Shown piece after piece: positions 18,912 through 29,463 of a DNA stretch of 64,000 nt. The stretch comes from Pantoea sp. GD03673 (GTDB lineage: Bacteria > Pseudomonadota > Gammaproteobacteria > Enterobacterales > Enterobacteriaceae). The translations under genes and the position numbers were made by a program. A model generated the notes under the pieces. The model searched no databases. It was not told where the DNA came from and was given only the letters and a program-made list of their open reading frames with translations. The stretch lies in the NCBI RefSeq assembly GCF_029844725.1, contig NZ_JAOCKJ010000009.1, positions 124,001 through 188,000 on the forward strand, given 5' to 3'. The stretch's first letter is position 1. Each line of letters opens with the position of its first letter.

Positions 18912-19505
18912 CTACAGCTTCAGATATGCCCGGATGCCGTCCAGGAACATCTGGGTTGCCAGCATAATCAGTATCAGTCCCATCAGACGCTCCAGCGCAT
19001 TCACCCCTTTATCGCCCAGCAGACGCAGGAACAGACCTGACATCAGCAGAATAGCGACCGTTACGCCCCAGGCGATCAACAATGCGCCCACCAGATGCGA
19101 CATCTGGTGCGGGTACTGATGCGACAAGAGCATTAATGTGGCCAGCAGTGATGGCCCGGCGACCAGCGGAATGGCCAGCGGCACCAGGAAAGGCTCTTCA
19201 CCCGCCGGTAAGCCCGAACTGCTGCTTTCAGCTGACGGGAAAATCATCTTGATGGCGATTAGAAACAGGATAATCCCGCCGGAAATCGACACCGTTTCGG
19301 TGCGCAGATTCAAAAACGCCAGGATGCGTTCACCGGTGAACAGGAACAGCAGCATGATGATCAGAGCAATCAGCATTTCGCGGATTAGCACAACACGCCG
19401 CCGTTTCGGCTCCAGATGCTTTAAAACCGACATAAAAATCGGCAGATTGCCCAGTGGATCCATAATTAACAACAATAATATTGTTGCCGAAATCATTTCA
19501 GTCAT
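18912..19505 (-). CDS. yhgN: MarC-family inner-membrane protein YhgN
   Basis: This 197-residue protein has six predicted membrane helices and no signal peptide. The start MTEMISATILLLLIMDPLGNLPIF contains the MDPLGN motif typical of MarC/YhgN proteins. The function is unknown, and the family was once linked to antibiotic resistance without proof. It is convergent with gntU and divergent from asd, the same placement as in E. coli. Confidence 0.92.
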   Translation of the reverse strand: MTEMISATILLLLIMDPLGNLPIFMSVLKHLEPKRRRVVLIREMLIALIIMLLFLFTGERILAFLNLRTETVSISGGIILFLIAIKMIFPSAESSSSGLPAGEEPFLVPLAIPLVAGPSLLATLMLLSHQYPHQMSHLVGALLIAWGVTVAILLMSGLFLRLLGDKGVNALERLMGLILIMLATQMFLDGIRAYLKL

Positions 19506-19722
19506 CGGTCTTACGCCATGTTATCCGCGAAAAAGCGGAGTTATTAGTTACGCTGCTGAAAAAGTTAGCGTAATCGAATTAATTCACTTGCTACCCGGCC
19601 TGCATTTTGTAGAGTGAGGGGACACAGGTAAATCCTATTATTACGCAGAGCGGCGTGAACATAGCACGTGGCTCTCTCCTCTGAAATGAAAAGCAGGTGT
19701 AACTGCCTTAGACGGACACGAC

Positions 19723-20832
19723 ATGAAGAATGTAGGTTTTGTTGGTTGGCGCGGTATGGTTGGCTCAGTGCTGATGTCCCGCATGAGTGAAGAGCGTGAT
19801 TTTGATGCCATTAATCCGGTCTTTTTCTCGACGTCGCAGCATGGTCAGGCGGCACCCGCATTTGCGGGCAAACAGCAGGGCACCCTGCAGGATGCGTTTG
19901 ATATTGAGGCGCTGCGGGCGCTGGATATCATTATCACCTGCCAGGGCGGCGACTACACCAGTGACGTCTATCCAAAGCTGCGCGCCAGCGGCTGGCAGGG
20001 ATACTGGATTGATGCGGCCTCCACGCTGCGCATGAAAGATGATGCCATCATCATCCTCGATCCGGTCAACCATGCTGTGATTCGCCAGGGCATCGATCGT
20101 GGCATTAAAACGTTTGTCGGCGGTAACTGTACCGTCAGCCTGATGCTGATGTCGCTGGGCGGCCTGTTTGCTCAGGATCTGGTTGAATGGGCGTCGGTTG
20201 CCACCTATCAGGCCGCCTCTGGCGGCGGCGCGCGCCACATGCGCGAACTGCTGACCCAGATGGGTATGCTGCACGACCACGTTGCGCCTGCGCTGCAGGA
20301 CCCGGCTTCTGCCATCCTCGACATTGAGCGTAGCGTGACCGACTTCACCCGTTCCGGCACGCTGCCGACCGATAACTTTGGCGTACCGCTGGCTGGCAGT
20401 CTGATTCCGTGGATCGACAAACAGCTGGAAAACGGCCAGAGCCGCGAAGAGTGGAAAGGCCAGGCGGAGACCAACAAGATCCTCGCCACCCCGAAGGTTA
20501 TTCCGGTGGATGGATTGTGCGTGCGCGTTGGTGCGCTGCGCTGCCACAGCCAGGCGTTTACGCTGAAGCTGAAACGCGACCTGCCGCTGGCTGAAATTGA
20601 GCAGCTGCTGGCCTCGCACAATGAGTGGGTCAAAGTGGTGCCGAATGACCGCGAGCTGACAATGCGTGAGCTGACGCCTGCGGCTGTCACCGGCACGCTG
20701 ACCACGCCGGTTGGCCGTCTGCGCAAACTGAATATGGGGCCGGAATATCTCTCCGCCTTCACGGTGGGTGACCAGCTGTTATGGGGTGCCGCCGAACCGT
20801 TGCGTCGCATGCTGCGGTTGTTAATCAGCTAA
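19723..20832 (+). CDS. asd: Aspartate-semialdehyde dehydrogenase
   Basis: This 369-residue enzyme makes aspartate semialdehyde for lysine, diaminopimelate, threonine and methionine synthesis. The N-terminal NADP fold starts [17 protein letters not shown]. The catalytic cysteine is Cys136 in [10 protein letters not shown]. The acid/base His lies in the [18 protein letters not shown] segment. Full length, it is monocistronic with a clear terminator after the stop. Confidence 0.97.
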   Translation: MKNVGFVGWRGMVGSVLMSRMSEERDFDAINPVFFSTSQHGQAAPAFAGKQQGTLQDAFDIEALRALDIIITCQGGDYTSDVYPKLRASGWQGYWIDAASTLRMKDDAIIILDPVNHAVIRQGIDRGIKTFVGGNCTVSLMLMSLGGLFAQDLVEWASVATYQAASGGGARHMRELLTQMGMLHDHVAPALQDPASAILDIERSVTDFTRSGTLPTDNFGVPLAGSLIPWIDKQLENGQSREEWKGQAETNKILATPKVIPVDGLCVRVGALRCHSQAFTLKLKRDLPLAEIEQLLASHNEWVKVVPNDRELTMRELTPAAVTGTLTTPVGRLRKLNMGPEYLSAFTVGDQLLWGAAEPLRRMLRLLIS

Positions 20833-20907
20833 ACCAGCAAACATCGCCTGAGTCATGCCGATCAGATAAGACAAAAATGATCGGCTAAAGAGTCAGACGG
20901 TTGTATG

Positions 20908-20945
20908 AAAGCCCGTATTCATCATTGATGGTTACGGGCTTTTTT
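20908..20945 (+). terminator. asd intrinsic terminator
   Basis: The stem AAAGCCCGTA/TACGGGCTTT (20908-20917/20933-20942) with a 15-nt loop runs into a T tract. It also bounds the AT-rich islet that follows; the hcp fragment stops 2 bp beyond it on the opposite strand. Confidence 0.85.
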
Positions 20946-20946
20946 G

Positions 20947-21063
20947 TTAATTGTTAAAGCTCAGAAGACCTTTTAATATTGTCAGCGATACAGAAACATC
21001 AACAGAACCTTTAATATGAGCGCCGCCATCATCTTTTAGCCACATATAAGCAGGAATTGGCAT
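20947..21063 (-). pseudogene. Truncated hcp (type VI secretion tube protein) remnant
   Basis: This 38-codon minus-strand frame starts MPIPAYMWLKDDGGAHIKGS and continues VDV, the exact conserved N-terminus of enterobacterial Hcp (normally about 160 residues). After about residue 23 the Hcp sequence (GREGSIEVV and onward) is lost and replaced by an unrelated 15-residue tail ending in TAA. The start has a strong AAGGAGATAATAAA ribosome binding site embedded in the last codons of the immunity-like gene, 4 nt downstream of its stop, so it was once translationally coupled. A deletion between hcp and the asd terminator is the simplest explanation. A 38-residue product cannot form the Hcp hexamer. 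Confidence 0.85.
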
Positions 21064-21067
21064 TTTA

Positions 21068-21331
21068 TTATCTCCTTGTTTTACTTATCAACTTCATTGT
21101 TATGAAAAAAATTGCCGCAGTGATAACGATGTTAGTGATGAAGCTAATATAAAAATACGTATCATCTATTGCCTCTGCGCCAATTTCACCGGGTCCATAA
21201 AGCAGGCTGCCTAACGTTAAAACGAAATCGTAGTTAATCCAGTTATAGGGTTCACCCATAGCACGTCCCACGCAAACTAAAAGCAGAAGGAAGAAAATTA
21301 CTTTCCCTGATTTACGGGCAAGTGTCGCCAT
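21068..21331 (-). CDS. Small two-helix membrane protein, putative immunity protein of the Tlde1-like effector
   Basis: This 87-residue protein has a hydrophobic N-terminal segment (KVIFFLLLLVCVGRAM) and a C-terminal one (FISFITNIVITAAIFFITM). A loop of about 30 residues between them is probably periplasmic. The start at 21331 has a GAGGT ribosome binding site 7-8 nt upstream; ATG at 21355 is an alternative without one. It overlaps the effector gene by 20 bp and is followed at once by the hcp fragment. I do not recognise its family from sequence. The immunity role is inferred from gene order, overlap, AT content and the periplasmic target of the neighbour. Confidence 0.65.
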   Translation of the reverse strand: MATLARKSGKVIFFLLLLVCVGRAMGEPYNWINYDFVLTLGSLLYGPGEIGAEAIDDTYFYISFITNIVITAAIFFITMKLISKTRR

Positions 21332-21821
21332 GCGTGATGACCTCAATAATGCCATAAGCGTTTAAATCTGTACCCGGAACCGGGATTCTGGACGTTCTCA
21401 ACAGCGCATTTCTCAGCATGTCGAAGTCTGACTGCCAGGCAAGAGTAATACAGCCCTCTGAGACCTGACCAGGATGAAGCCTGAAACCGCCCCGGGCGAC
21501 ACCCCGAAAGAAAGTGCTATCGTCGATCAGACTATCAATACGAAAAAGGGCAAACCATTCTGAATGGTCAACATGATACCTGAATGCACTTTTTATTTCG
21601 TCAATAGCCCAGGCTCTTACGCTATTGACCCAATTCCCGGAAGGTCTGTCAACGATGTAGTAATGCCCGGCAGGTAATGGCCCTTTATTAATTATCATTC
21701 CGCAACCGCCTTTATTGCGGTAGATACCATTACCTGAAAACGCTAAAAAAGTGCCCAGCCCTGGAAAAATCAGAGGGGAATAATCAGCATTGTTTATAAC
21801 GAACCTTCCCTGTAAAGCCAT
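21312..21821 (-). CDS. Type VI secretion effector of the Tlde1 family (DUF2778, L,D-transpeptidase-like)
   Basis: This 169-residue protein contains the DUF2778 landmarks: a start MALQGRFVINNADYSPL, FLAFSGNGIYRNKGGCG, GPLPAGHYYIVDRP, and the active-site motif FRLHPGQVSEGCITL with His116 and Cys124. Tlde1 effectors, known from Salmonella SPI-6, attack peptidoglycan tetrapeptides in the target periplasm by L,D-carboxypeptidase and D-amino-acid exchange activity. The start at 21821 has AAAGGA upstream; the earlier ATG at 21857 lacks a site. There is no signal peptide, as expected for a T6SS cargo. It is AT-richer than its neighbours and sits alone between asd and glgB. Confidence 0.85.
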   Translation of the reverse strand: MALQGRFVINNADYSPLIFPGLGTFLAFSGNGIYRNKGGCGMIINKGPLPAGHYYIVDRPSGNWVNSVRAWAIDEIKSAFRYHVDHSEWFALFRIDSLIDDSTFFRGVARGGFRLHPGQVSEGCITLAWQSDFDMLRNALLRTSRIPVPGTDLNAYGIIEVITHGDTCP

Positions 21822-22481
21822 AGCAATCCTTTTGCCTCCGTCAATTTGACTTTGCATTCTACTGCAAAGGAAAAAACGCAGGCATCACGCTTCAGGGCAA
21901 AATTTAAGATCGTGAAGCAGATTCACTTCTTAGCCTGATTATGACGCAATTCTGTTCATGCCAGAAACATGTCGTTAACCATCGCTTTACAACACGTTAT
22001 CAGGTAGCTTTTCTTAACCGCCGTCTGTATTCATCGCTCCTGGAATCTGACGTGGTCCGACTGCGCAGATACGGCTCCGATCCGGTGAAAAATGCAGCGT
22101 GATCCGTCCGCACGTTCCGGGCAGCATAAATGACACTAATCTGCGGATTTGCCCGGCCTTTTTTGCCGTTGCAGTACGCGAAACAACCTGCCGTTTCGCT
22201 TACTAAGTGATCAGCTTCCCTTTTTTGCCGACCGGGAAAGATTATTTTGCTTAAGTCCATGGCAACTGCCGCGACCAAGCTATGATTTAACCATGATGTG
22301 CCACAGGTAACTCTTGTGCTTTCCGGATTAAATGGTTGTGGTACACGGCAAAACACTTTTCCCATGGAATGGCCTGACTTCTTTGCCGTTGTACGTATGG
22401 CTCAATGAAGAGCAGCGCAGGTGACGCGCGACAGGCCGTGTCGCGTGCATTTCGGCTGCCAATTATCACAGGAAGAAAGTC
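21822..22481. other. 660-bp non-coding stretch upstream of tlde1-like gene and glgB
   Basis: This divergent region should hold the promoter of the effector cassette (minus strand) and that of glgBXCAP (plus strand). No open frame here shows recognisable homology; a 121-codon minus-strand frame at 22000-22365 looks non-coding. A hairpin CGCGACA-GGCCG-TGTCGCG lies at 22427-22445, about 37 nt before the glgB start. The ribosome binding site of glgB reads ACAGGAAG. Confidence 0.5.
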
Positions 22482-24665
22482 ATGTCAGAGCTTCCCGATC
22501 GCGATGCGATCAATGCCCTGTTTGCGGGTAATTATGCCGACCCTTTTTCGTTACTGGGGATGCACCGGACTCAGCAAGGCCTTGAAGTCAGGGCATTGCT
22601 CCCCGAAGCGCTCGAAGTGTGGGTTATTGAAACCTCTACCGGGCGCAAACTGGCTCAGCTGGTGTGTGAGGATGCACGCGGCTTCTTCAGTGGCGTCATT
22701 CCGCGCCGTAAAAATCACTTCCGCTATCAGCTGGCGGTGAACTGGCACGGCCAGCAAAACCTGGTAGACGATGCTTACCGCTTTGGCCCGCTGCTGCAGG
22801 AGATGGATTTGTGGCTGCTGGCGGAAGGGACGCACCTGCGTCCTTACGAGACGCTGGGCGCGCACGGCGACGTAATTGATGGCGTCACTGGCACCCGCTT
22901 CTGCGTCTGGGCACCTAACGCCCGTCGCGTTTCCGTCGTGGGTGATTTCAACTTCTGGGATGGCCGCCGTCATCCGATGCGTCTGCGTCAGGAACTGGGC
23001 ATCTGGGAGCTGTTTGTGCCGGGTGCGGTCAACGGCCAACTCTATAAATATGAAATTATCGACGCCAACGGTGAATTGCGCATCAAAGCGGACCCCTATG
23101 CCTTTGAAGCGCAGATGCGTCCGCAAACTGCGTCGATGATCTGTGGTCTGCCAGAACCGGTTGAGATGAAAGAGGAGCGTAAAGCCGCCAACGGTTTTGA
23201 CGCGCCGGTCTCTATCTATGAAGTTCACCTCGGCTCCTGGCGTCGTCACACCGACAACAACTTCTGGCTGAGCTACAAAGAGCTGGCTGAACAGCTGGTG
23301 CCCTACGTCAAAGAGATGGGCTTTACCCATATCGAGCTGCTGCCGATCAACGAACATCCGTTTGATGGCAGCTGGGGCTATCAGCCGCTGGGCATGTATG
23401 CGCCGACCCGCCGTTTTGGAACCCGTGATGAGTTCCGCGCCTTTATTGACGCCGCCCATGAAGCGGGCCTCAATGTGCTGCTTGACTGGGTGCCGGGTCA
23501 CTTCCCCAGCGATGACTTCGGTCTGGCACGCTTCGACGGCACTCAGCTCTATGAGCACAGCGACCCGCGCGAAGGCTTTCACCAGGACTGGAACACCCTG
23601 ATCTACAACTTTGGTCGCCGGGAAGTGAGCAACTACCTGTCGGGCAACGCGCTCTACTGGACCGAACGCTTTGGCATTGACGGCCTGCGCGTGGATGCAG
23701 TGGCGTCGATGATCTACCGTGACTACAGCCGCAACGAAGGGGAGTGGGTGCCGAATCAGTATGGTGGCCGTGAAAACCTCGAAGCGATCGAATTCCTGCG
23801 TAACACCAACCGCACGCTCGGCACCGTGGCGTCCGGCTCGGTCACCATGGCCGAGGAGTCGACGGACTACCCTGGCGTGACGCGTCCGACTGAGGGCGGC
23901 GGGCTGGGCTTCTGGTTCAAATGGAACCTCGGCTGGATGCACGACACGCTCGACTACATGCAGGTCGATCCTATCTACCGCAAGCACCATCACAATCTGA
24001 TGAGCTTCGGCATGATGTACAACTACACCGAAAACTTTGTGCTGCCGCTGTCGCATGACGAAGTGGTTCACGGCAAGCGCTCCATTCTCGATCGTATGCC
24101 GGGCGATGCCTGGCAAAAGTTCGCTAACCTGCGGGCCTATTACGGCTGGATGTGGGGCTTCCCCGGCAAGAAATTGCTGTTTATGGGCAATGAATTCGCT
24201 CAGGGCCGCGAATGGAACCATGACGTCAGCCTGGACTGGCATCTGCTGGAAGGTGATGACAACTGGCATCACGGTGTTCAGCGTCTGGTGCGCGATCTCA
24301 ACCACACCTATCAGCACTACACGCCGCTGCATCAGCTTGATTTCGATCCCGCCGGATTTGAGTGGCTGGTGGTGGACGATGCGGAACACTCCGTCTTCGC
24401 CTTTGTCCGCCGCGACCGCGCAGGCAACGAAGTGATCGTGGTCAGTAACTTTACGCCGGTGCCGCGTCCGGGCTACCGCTTTGGCGTTAATCAGCCTGGC
24501 TACTGGCGCGAAGTGCTGAATACTGACCAGCATGAATATCACGGCAGCGACGTGCGCATTCATCGGGTACACACGGATACGCAGCCGAGCCACGGGCGGC
24601 CGCAGTCACTGAGCCTCAATCTGCCGCCGCTGGCAACAGTATGGCTGGTGCGGGAGGCTGAATGA
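22482..24665 (+). CDS. glgB: 1,4-alpha-glucan branching enzyme GlgB
   Basis: This 727-residue GH13 enzyme makes alpha-1,6 branches in glycogen. An N-terminal region of about 120 residues and a CBM48 domain (about 130-220) precede the catalytic barrel. Catalytic residues are the nucleophile Asp405 in [13 protein letters not shown] and the acid Glu458 in VTMAEESTD, with the third Asp in [11 protein letters not shown]. The positions equal those of E. coli. It leads the glycogen operon, and its stop overlaps glgX. Confidence 0.97.
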   Translation: MSELPDRDAINALFAGNYADPFSLLGMHRTQQGLEVRALLPEALEVWVIETSTGRKLAQLVCEDARGFFSGVIPRRKNHFRYQLAVNWHGQQNLVDDAYRFGPLLQEMDLWLLAEGTHLRPYETLGAHGDVIDGVTGTRFCVWAPNARRVSVVGDFNFWDGRRHPMRLRQELGIWELFVPGAVNGQLYKYEIIDANGELRIKADPYAFEAQMRPQTASMICGLPEPVEMKEERKAANGFDAPVSIYEVHLGSWRRHTDNNFWLSYKELAEQLVPYVKEMGFTHIELLPINEHPFDGSWGYQPLGMYAPTRRFGTRDEFRAFIDAAHEAGLNVLLDWVPGHFPSDDFGLARFDGTQLYEHSDPREGFHQDWNTLIYNFGRREVSNYLSGNALYWTERFGIDGLRVDAVASMIYRDYSRNEGEWVPNQYGGRENLEAIEFLRNTNRTLGTVASGSVTMAEESTDYPGVTRPTEGGGLGFWFKWNLGWMHDTLDYMQVDPIYRKHHHNLMSFGMMYNYTENFVLPLSHDEVVHGKRSILDRMPGDAWQKFANLRAYYGWMWGFPGKKLLFMGNEFAQGREWNHDVSLDWHLLEGDDNWHHGVQRLVRDLNHTYQHYTPLHQLDFDPAGFEWLVVDDAEHSVFAFVRRDRAGNEVIVVSNFTPVPRPGYRFGVNQPGYWREVLNTDQHEYHGSDVRIHRVHTDTQPSHGRPQSLSLNLPPLATVWLVREAE

Positions 24666-26644
24666 CCGTTACTGCCGGTGATCCCGAGCCGCTGGGTGCC
24701 AGTTACGATGGCAAAGGCGTTAACTTCACCCTGTTCTCACAGCATGCGGAACGCGTAGAGCTCTGCCTGTTTGACGAACAGGGCGCAGAACAGCGTTTTG
24801 ACCTGCCTGGCCGCAGTGGGGATATCTGGCATGGTTATGTTCCGGCGTTAAAACCGGGACAGCGCTATGGCTTCCGGGTGCATGGTCCCTGGTCGCCGCA
24901 GCGGGGACATCGCTTTAACCCGGCGAAGCTGCTGGTTGATCCCTGCGCCCGTGCGGTGGAAGGCGACGTCCCGGATGACCCGTTGTTTCAGGGCGGTGAG
25001 TTGCAGCCCGATCCGCATGACAACGCGGCGATTGCGCCGAAGTCGCTGGTCGTCGCCGAAGATTTCGACTGGCAGGACGATGTCGCCCCGCGCACCCCCT
25101 GGGGCAACACGGTGATTTATGAAGCGCACGTACGCGGCCTGACGCAGCAGCATCCGGAAATTCCGGAAACGCTGCGCGGGACTTACGCGGCGCTGGGTCA
25201 TCCTGTTATGGTGAATTACCTGCGCGATCTTGGCATTACGGCGCTGGAGCTGTTGCCGGTTGCCCATTTCGCCAGCGAGCCGCGCCTGTTGCAGCTCGGT
25301 CTCAGCAACTACTGGGGCTATAACCCCTTTGCGCTCTGGGCCGTCGATCCGCGTTACGCCGCCGGTCAGCCGGGCGTGACGCCGTTGCAGGAGTTTCAGC
25401 AGGCCGTCAGAAATCTGCATGCTGCGGGTATTGAAGTGCTGTTGGACGTGGTGTTCAACCACACCGCTGAACTGGACGAGATTGGCCCGACGATCTCAAT
25501 GCGTGGCATAGACAACGCCAGCTACTACTGGCTCGATGAGCAGGGCGGTTATCAGAACTGGACCGGCTGCGGCAACACGCTGAACATCCATCATCCGCAG
25601 GTGATGGCGTGGACCTTAGAGGCGCTGCGCTACTGGGTACGGGTCTGCCATGTGGACGGCTTCCGCTTCGACCTCGCGCCCGTGCTGGGCCGCACGCCCG
25701 ATTACCAGCGTGATGCGCCTTTTTTCGAGGCGATACGCGCCTGTCCGCTGCTCTCGCAGGTCAAGCTGATTGCTGAACCCTGGGATATCGGTCCTGACGG
25801 CTATCAGGTTGGCCGTTTTCCGCCGCCGTTTGCCGAGTGGAACGATAAGTTTCGCGACACCGCGCGTCGCTACTGGCTGCACGGCGCGTTAAGCAACGGT
25901 GAATTTGCCCGCCGCTTTGCCGCCTCCAGCGATCTTTACCAGCATGACGACCGGTCGCCACACGCCACGGTTAACCTGATCACCGCCCATGACGGCTTCA
26001 CGCTGTGGGATGTGGTGAGCTTCGAACGCAAACACAACGAAGCGAACGGGGAAGATAACCGTGATGGTCACGGCGATAACTACAGCCACAACCACGGCAA
26101 AGAGGGGCTGCACGTCAGCTTTGATGTGATCGAACGTCGCCGTCGCAGCGTGCGTGCTCTGCTGACGACGCTGCTGCTGTCACAGGGCACACCCATGCTG
26201 CTGGCCGGTGATGAGCGCGGCCATACGCAACGCGGAAATAACAACGCCTACTGTCAGGATAACGCCCTGAGCTGGCTTGACTGGCAGGCGGATGAGAAGG
26301 GATTAGTCGGATTCACCGCCGCACTGATTGCTCTGCGCCAGCGCATTCCGGCGCTGACCGCAGATCGCTGGTGGCAGGACGGTGACGGCAATGTGCAGTG
26401 GCTCAATGCCGGTGGCCAGCCACTGCAGCACGATGAATGGGCACAGGGGATGCACAGATTGCAGATCCTGCTGTCCGGCCGCTGGTTAATAACAATAAAC
26501 GCCACGGATACGGTGAATGACATCGTGTTACCAGACGGAGAATGGCGTGCCCTTCCTCCTTTCGCCGGGGACGACAACCCCATCCTGCTAACTGTCTGGC
26601 ATGGTCCCGCACACGGTGTGTGCGTGTTCCAAAAGCAATCATAA
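24662..26644 (+). CDS. glgX: Glycogen debranching enzyme GlgX
   Basis: This 660-residue GH13_11 isoamylase-type enzyme removes the short limit branches left by glycogen phosphorylase. The N-terminal CBM48 starts [21 protein letters not shown]. The barrel carries [13 protein letters not shown] (nucleophile Asp), KLIAEPWD (acid Glu) and [11 protein letters not shown]. It starts in a 4-bp ATGA overlap with glgB and ends 10 bp before glgC. Confidence 0.96.
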   Translation: MTVTAGDPEPLGASYDGKGVNFTLFSQHAERVELCLFDEQGAEQRFDLPGRSGDIWHGYVPALKPGQRYGFRVHGPWSPQRGHRFNPAKLLVDPCARAVEGDVPDDPLFQGGELQPDPHDNAAIAPKSLVVAEDFDWQDDVAPRTPWGNTVIYEAHVRGLTQQHPEIPETLRGTYAALGHPVMVNYLRDLGITALELLPVAHFASEPRLLQLGLSNYWGYNPFALWAVDPRYAAGQPGVTPLQEFQQAVRNLHAAGIEVLLDVVFNHTAELDEIGPTISMRGIDNASYYWLDEQGGYQNWTGCGNTLNIHHPQVMAWTLEALRYWVRVCHVDGFRFDLAPVLGRTPDYQRDAPFFEAIRACPLLSQVKLIAEPWDIGPDGYQVGRFPPPFAEWNDKFRDTARRYWLHGALSNGEFARRFAASSDLYQHDDRSPHATVNLITAHDGFTLWDVVSFERKHNEANGEDNRDGHGDNYSHNHGKEGLHVSFDVIERRRRSVRALLTTLLLSQGTPMLLAGDERGHTQRGNNNAYCQDNALSWLDWQADEKGLVGFTAALIALRQRIPALTADRWWQDGDGNVQWLNAGGQPLQHDEWAQGMHRLQILLSGRWLITINATDTVNDIVLPDGEWRALPPFAGDDNPILLTVWHGPAHGVCVFQKQS

Positions 26645-26654
26645 GGAGTCAGAC

Positions 26655-27947
26655 ATGGTTAAGTTAGATAGAACAGATCACCTGATGCTGGCCCGCCAGC
26701 TCCCTACACAGACGGTTGCGCTGATCCTCGCTGGCGGACGCGGCACGCGCCTGGTCGATTTAACGGCCAAACGTGCCAAACCGGCGGTGCATTTCGGCGG
26801 CAAGTTCCGCATTATCGACTTTGCCCTCTCCAACTGCGTCAACTCCGGTATCCGACGGATTGGCGTGATTACACAGTATCAGTCTCATACCCTGACGCAG
26901 CATATCCAGCGTGGCTGGTCGATCTTCAACGAAGAGATGAATGAGTTTGTCGATTTGCTGCCAGCGCAGCAGCGCTTTTCGACCGAACAGTGGTATCGCG
27001 GTACGGCCGATGCCGTGACGCAAAACCTTGATGTGATTCGCCGCTATCAGGCGCAGTACATCGTGATCCTGGCCGGGGACCACATTTATAAGATGGATTA
27101 TTCACGGATGCTGCTGGATCACGTGGTTAACGAGGCGAAATGTACCATCGCCTGTTTACCGGTGCCGGTGCATGAGGCCACGGCGTTTGGCGTGATGGCG
27201 GTAGACGAAGAGAACATGGTGATCGACTTTGTGGAGAAACCCGCGAAGCCGCCTACCATGCCGGGTGATGACACGCAGTCGCTCGCCAGCATGGGGATCT
27301 ACGTGTTTAACGCGGATTATCTCTACGACCTGCTGGAAGAGGATCTGCAGACGCCGGGCTCTAACCATGACTTTGGCAAAGATATCCTGCCAAAAATCGT
27401 GGCAAGCGGCGAAGGCTACGCGCACTCCTTTGCGCTTTCCTGCGTACAGAACGATGACAACGCGCCGCCTTACTGGCGTGACGTCGGCACGCTGGAAGCC
27501 TACTGGCGCGCCAATCTCGATCTGGCATCGGTGATGCCTGAGCTTGATATGTATGACGTGACCTGGCCAATTCGTACCCACATGGAGCCGCTGCCGCCCG
27601 CCAAATTTGTTCAGGATCGTTCCGGCAGTCACGGGATGACCATGAATTCGCTGGTTTCAGGCGGCTGCATCATCTCCGGGTCGGTGGTGGTCAACTCGGT
27701 GCTGTTCCCACGCGTTCGCGTTAACTCGTTTTGCAATATTGATTCAACCGTACTGCTGCCTGATGTGGTCGTGGGCCGATCGTGTCGCCTGCGTCGCTGT
27801 GTGATTGATCGCGCCTGCGAACTGCCGGAAGGCATGGTTATTGGCGAAAACCCCGATGAAGACAGTCGCCGTTTTCACCGTTCGGATGAAGGGATCGTAC
27901 TGGTCACCCGCGCCATGCTGGCCAGGCTGGCCAAAGCGGGGCTGTAA
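26655..27947 (+). CDS. glgC: Glucose-1-phosphate adenylyltransferase GlgC
   Basis: This 430-residue ADP-glucose pyrophosphorylase is the regulated first step of glycogen synthesis. The nucleotide-binding loop [12 protein letters not shown] is followed by [18 protein letters not shown], whose N-terminal Lys/Arg residues bind the activator fructose-1,6-bisphosphate in the E. coli enzyme. A left-handed beta-helix domain closes the C-terminus. The ATG at 26655 has AAGGAG 7 nt upstream and gives [17 protein letters not shown]; the longer frame runs into glgX. Confidence 0.96.
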   Translation: MVKLDRTDHLMLARQLPTQTVALILAGGRGTRLVDLTAKRAKPAVHFGGKFRIIDFALSNCVNSGIRRIGVITQYQSHTLTQHIQRGWSIFNEEMNEFVDLLPAQQRFSTEQWYRGTADAVTQNLDVIRRYQAQYIVILAGDHIYKMDYSRMLLDHVVNEAKCTIACLPVPVHEATAFGVMAVDEENMVIDFVEKPAKPPTMPGDDTQSLASMGIYVFNADYLYDLLEEDLQTPGSNHDFGKDILPKIVASGEGYAHSFALSCVQNDDNAPPYWRDVGTLEAYWRANLDLASVMPELDMYDVTWPIRTHMEPLPPAKFVQDRSGSHGMTMNSLVSGGCIISGSVVVNSVLFPRVRVNSFCNIDSTVLLPDVVVGRSCRLRRCVIDRACELPEGMVIGENPDEDSRRFHRSDEGIVLVTRAMLARLAKAGL

Positions 27948-27970
27948 GCGATAAGCGGAACTTACGCAAT

Positions 27971-27989
27971 CGGCACGCGGAGCGTGCCG
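27971..27989 (+). other. Intercistronic stem-loop between glgC and glgA
   Basis: A perfect 8-bp stem CGGCACGC/GCGTGCCG with a GGA loop lies in the 63-bp glgC-glgA gap. It lacks a T tract, so mRNA stabilisation or a partial processing site is more likely than termination. Confidence 0.6.
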
Positions 27990-28010
27990 GATAACTTAAT
28001 GAGGTCGAGG

Positions 28011-29444
28011 ATGCAGGTTTTACATGTCTGTTCAGAACTTTTCCCGCTGCTAAAAACGGGCGGACTGGCTGATGTAGTCGGGGCATTACCTCAGGCGCAA
28101 ATTGCGGGCGGCACGGATACACGGGTGCTGTTGCCCGCGTTTCCCGCATTGCGCAAAGGCATACCTGATCTCCAGGTCGTGACGGAGCGAGAGACATTTG
28201 CCGGTCATGTGCGTCTGTTATTTGGTGAATTTAATGGGGTGGGCATCTACCTGATTGATGCGCCGGGTCTCTACGATCGCCCCGGCAGTCCCTACCATGA
28301 CGAGTCGCAGTTTGCGTATGTCGACAACTATCTGCGCTTTGCGCTGCTGGGCTGGGTCGGCTGTGAACTGGCGTGCGGCATGGATTCTATGTGGCGTCCC
28401 GATATTGTGCATGCTCATGACTGGCATGCTGGCCTGACCTGCGCCTATCTGGAAGCGCGTGGTCGTCCGGCTAAATCGGTCTTCACCGTGCACAACCTGG
28501 CGTATCAGGGGCTGTTCATGGCGCACCACATGGAAGAGATTGGTCTGCCCTGGTCGTTCTTTAATATGCATGGGCTGGAGTTCTTCGGACAGATCTCCTT
28601 CCTGAAGGCGGGACTTTTTTACGCCGACCATATCACGGCGGTAAGCCCGACGTACGCCCATGAAATTACCTCTGCCGAATATGCTTACGGCATGGAAAGC
28701 CTGCTGGCGCAGCGCATGCGTGAAGGCCGTCTCAGCGGGATTCTCAACGGTGTTGATCCCTCAATCTGGGACCCGGCGCACGACCTGCTGCTGAGTGCGC
28801 GCTATAACCGCGACACGCTGGAAGCCAAAGCAGAAAACAAACGTCAGCTGCAGGTGGCGATGGGGCTGAAGGTGGACGATAAAGCGCCGGTGTTCTGCGT
28901 CATCAGCCGTCTGACCAAACAGAAAGGGCTGGACCTGGTGCTGGAGGCGCTGCCGGGCTTGCTGGCGCAGGGCGGACAGCTGGTCCTGCTTGGACAGGGT
29001 GATGCCGAGCTGCAACAGGGATTCCTGGCGGCGGCGGCGGAGCACCCTGGCAGCGTCGGCGTGCAGATTGGCTATCACGAAGCGTTTTCACATCGCATTG
29101 TGGGTGGGGCGGACGTCATCGTGGTGCCGAGTCGCTTTGAGCCGTGCGGCCTGACACAACTTTATGGCCTGAAATATGGTACGTTGCCGTTAGTGCGCCG
29201 CACCGGCGGGCTGGCGGATACCGTGAATGACAGCTCTCTGGAGAACCTGGCTGACGGTATCGCCAGTGGATTCAGCTTTGAAGATGCCAATGCCTGGTCG
29301 CTGCTGCGGGCAATCCGGCGCGCGTTTGTGTTGTGGTCCCGTCCTTCACTGTGGCGTTACGTTCAGCGTCAGGCGATGGGCATGGACTTTAGCTGGCAGG
29401 TGGCCGCACAAGCCTACCGTGATCTCTACCAACGTTTGATGTAA
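28011..29444 (+). CDS. glgA: Glycogen synthase GlgA (ADP-glucose)
   Basis: This 477-residue GT5 glycosyltransferase elongates alpha-1,4-glucan from ADP-glucose. The N-terminal motif [15 protein letters not shown] binds ADP-glucose. The C-terminal GT-B domain holds [34 protein letters not shown] with the catalytic Glu. The start [18 protein letters not shown] at 28011 equals the family start and length, with GAGG upstream. Confidence 0.96.
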   Translation: MQVLHVCSELFPLLKTGGLADVVGALPQAQIAGGTDTRVLLPAFPALRKGIPDLQVVTERETFAGHVRLLFGEFNGVGIYLIDAPGLYDRPGSPYHDESQFAYVDNYLRFALLGWVGCELACGMDSMWRPDIVHAHDWHAGLTCAYLEARGRPAKSVFTVHNLAYQGLFMAHHMEEIGLPWSFFNMHGLEFFGQISFLKAGLFYADHITAVSPTYAHEITSAEYAYGMESLLAQRMREGRLSGILNGVDPSIWDPAHDLLLSARYNRDTLEAKAENKRQLQVAMGLKVDDKAPVFCVISRLTKQKGLDLVLEALPGLLAQGGQLVLLGQGDAELQQGFLAAAAEHPGSVGVQIGYHEAFSHRIVGGADVIVVPSRFEPCGLTQLYGLKYGTLPLVRRTGGLADTVNDSSLENLADGIASGFSFEDANAWSLLRAIRRAFVLWSRPSLWRYVQRQAMGMDFSWQVAAQAYRDLYQRLM

Positions 29445-29463
29445 CGGATTGGGAAAACTGGAT

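Noticed and set aside
21858-21999. Insertion-sequence ends around the T6SS islet
   Set aside because: No inverted terminal repeats or transposase fragments could be recognised on either side.
22000-22365. A 121-codon minus-strand frame upstream of glgB
   Set aside because: It has no homology I recognise, no good ribosome binding site and unusual composition; treated as non-coding.
22551-24593. A 680-codon open frame on the minus strand
   Set aside because: It is entirely antisense to glgB, whose catalytic residues are intact, and its product has no recognisable motif. It is a shadow of the high-GC codon pattern.
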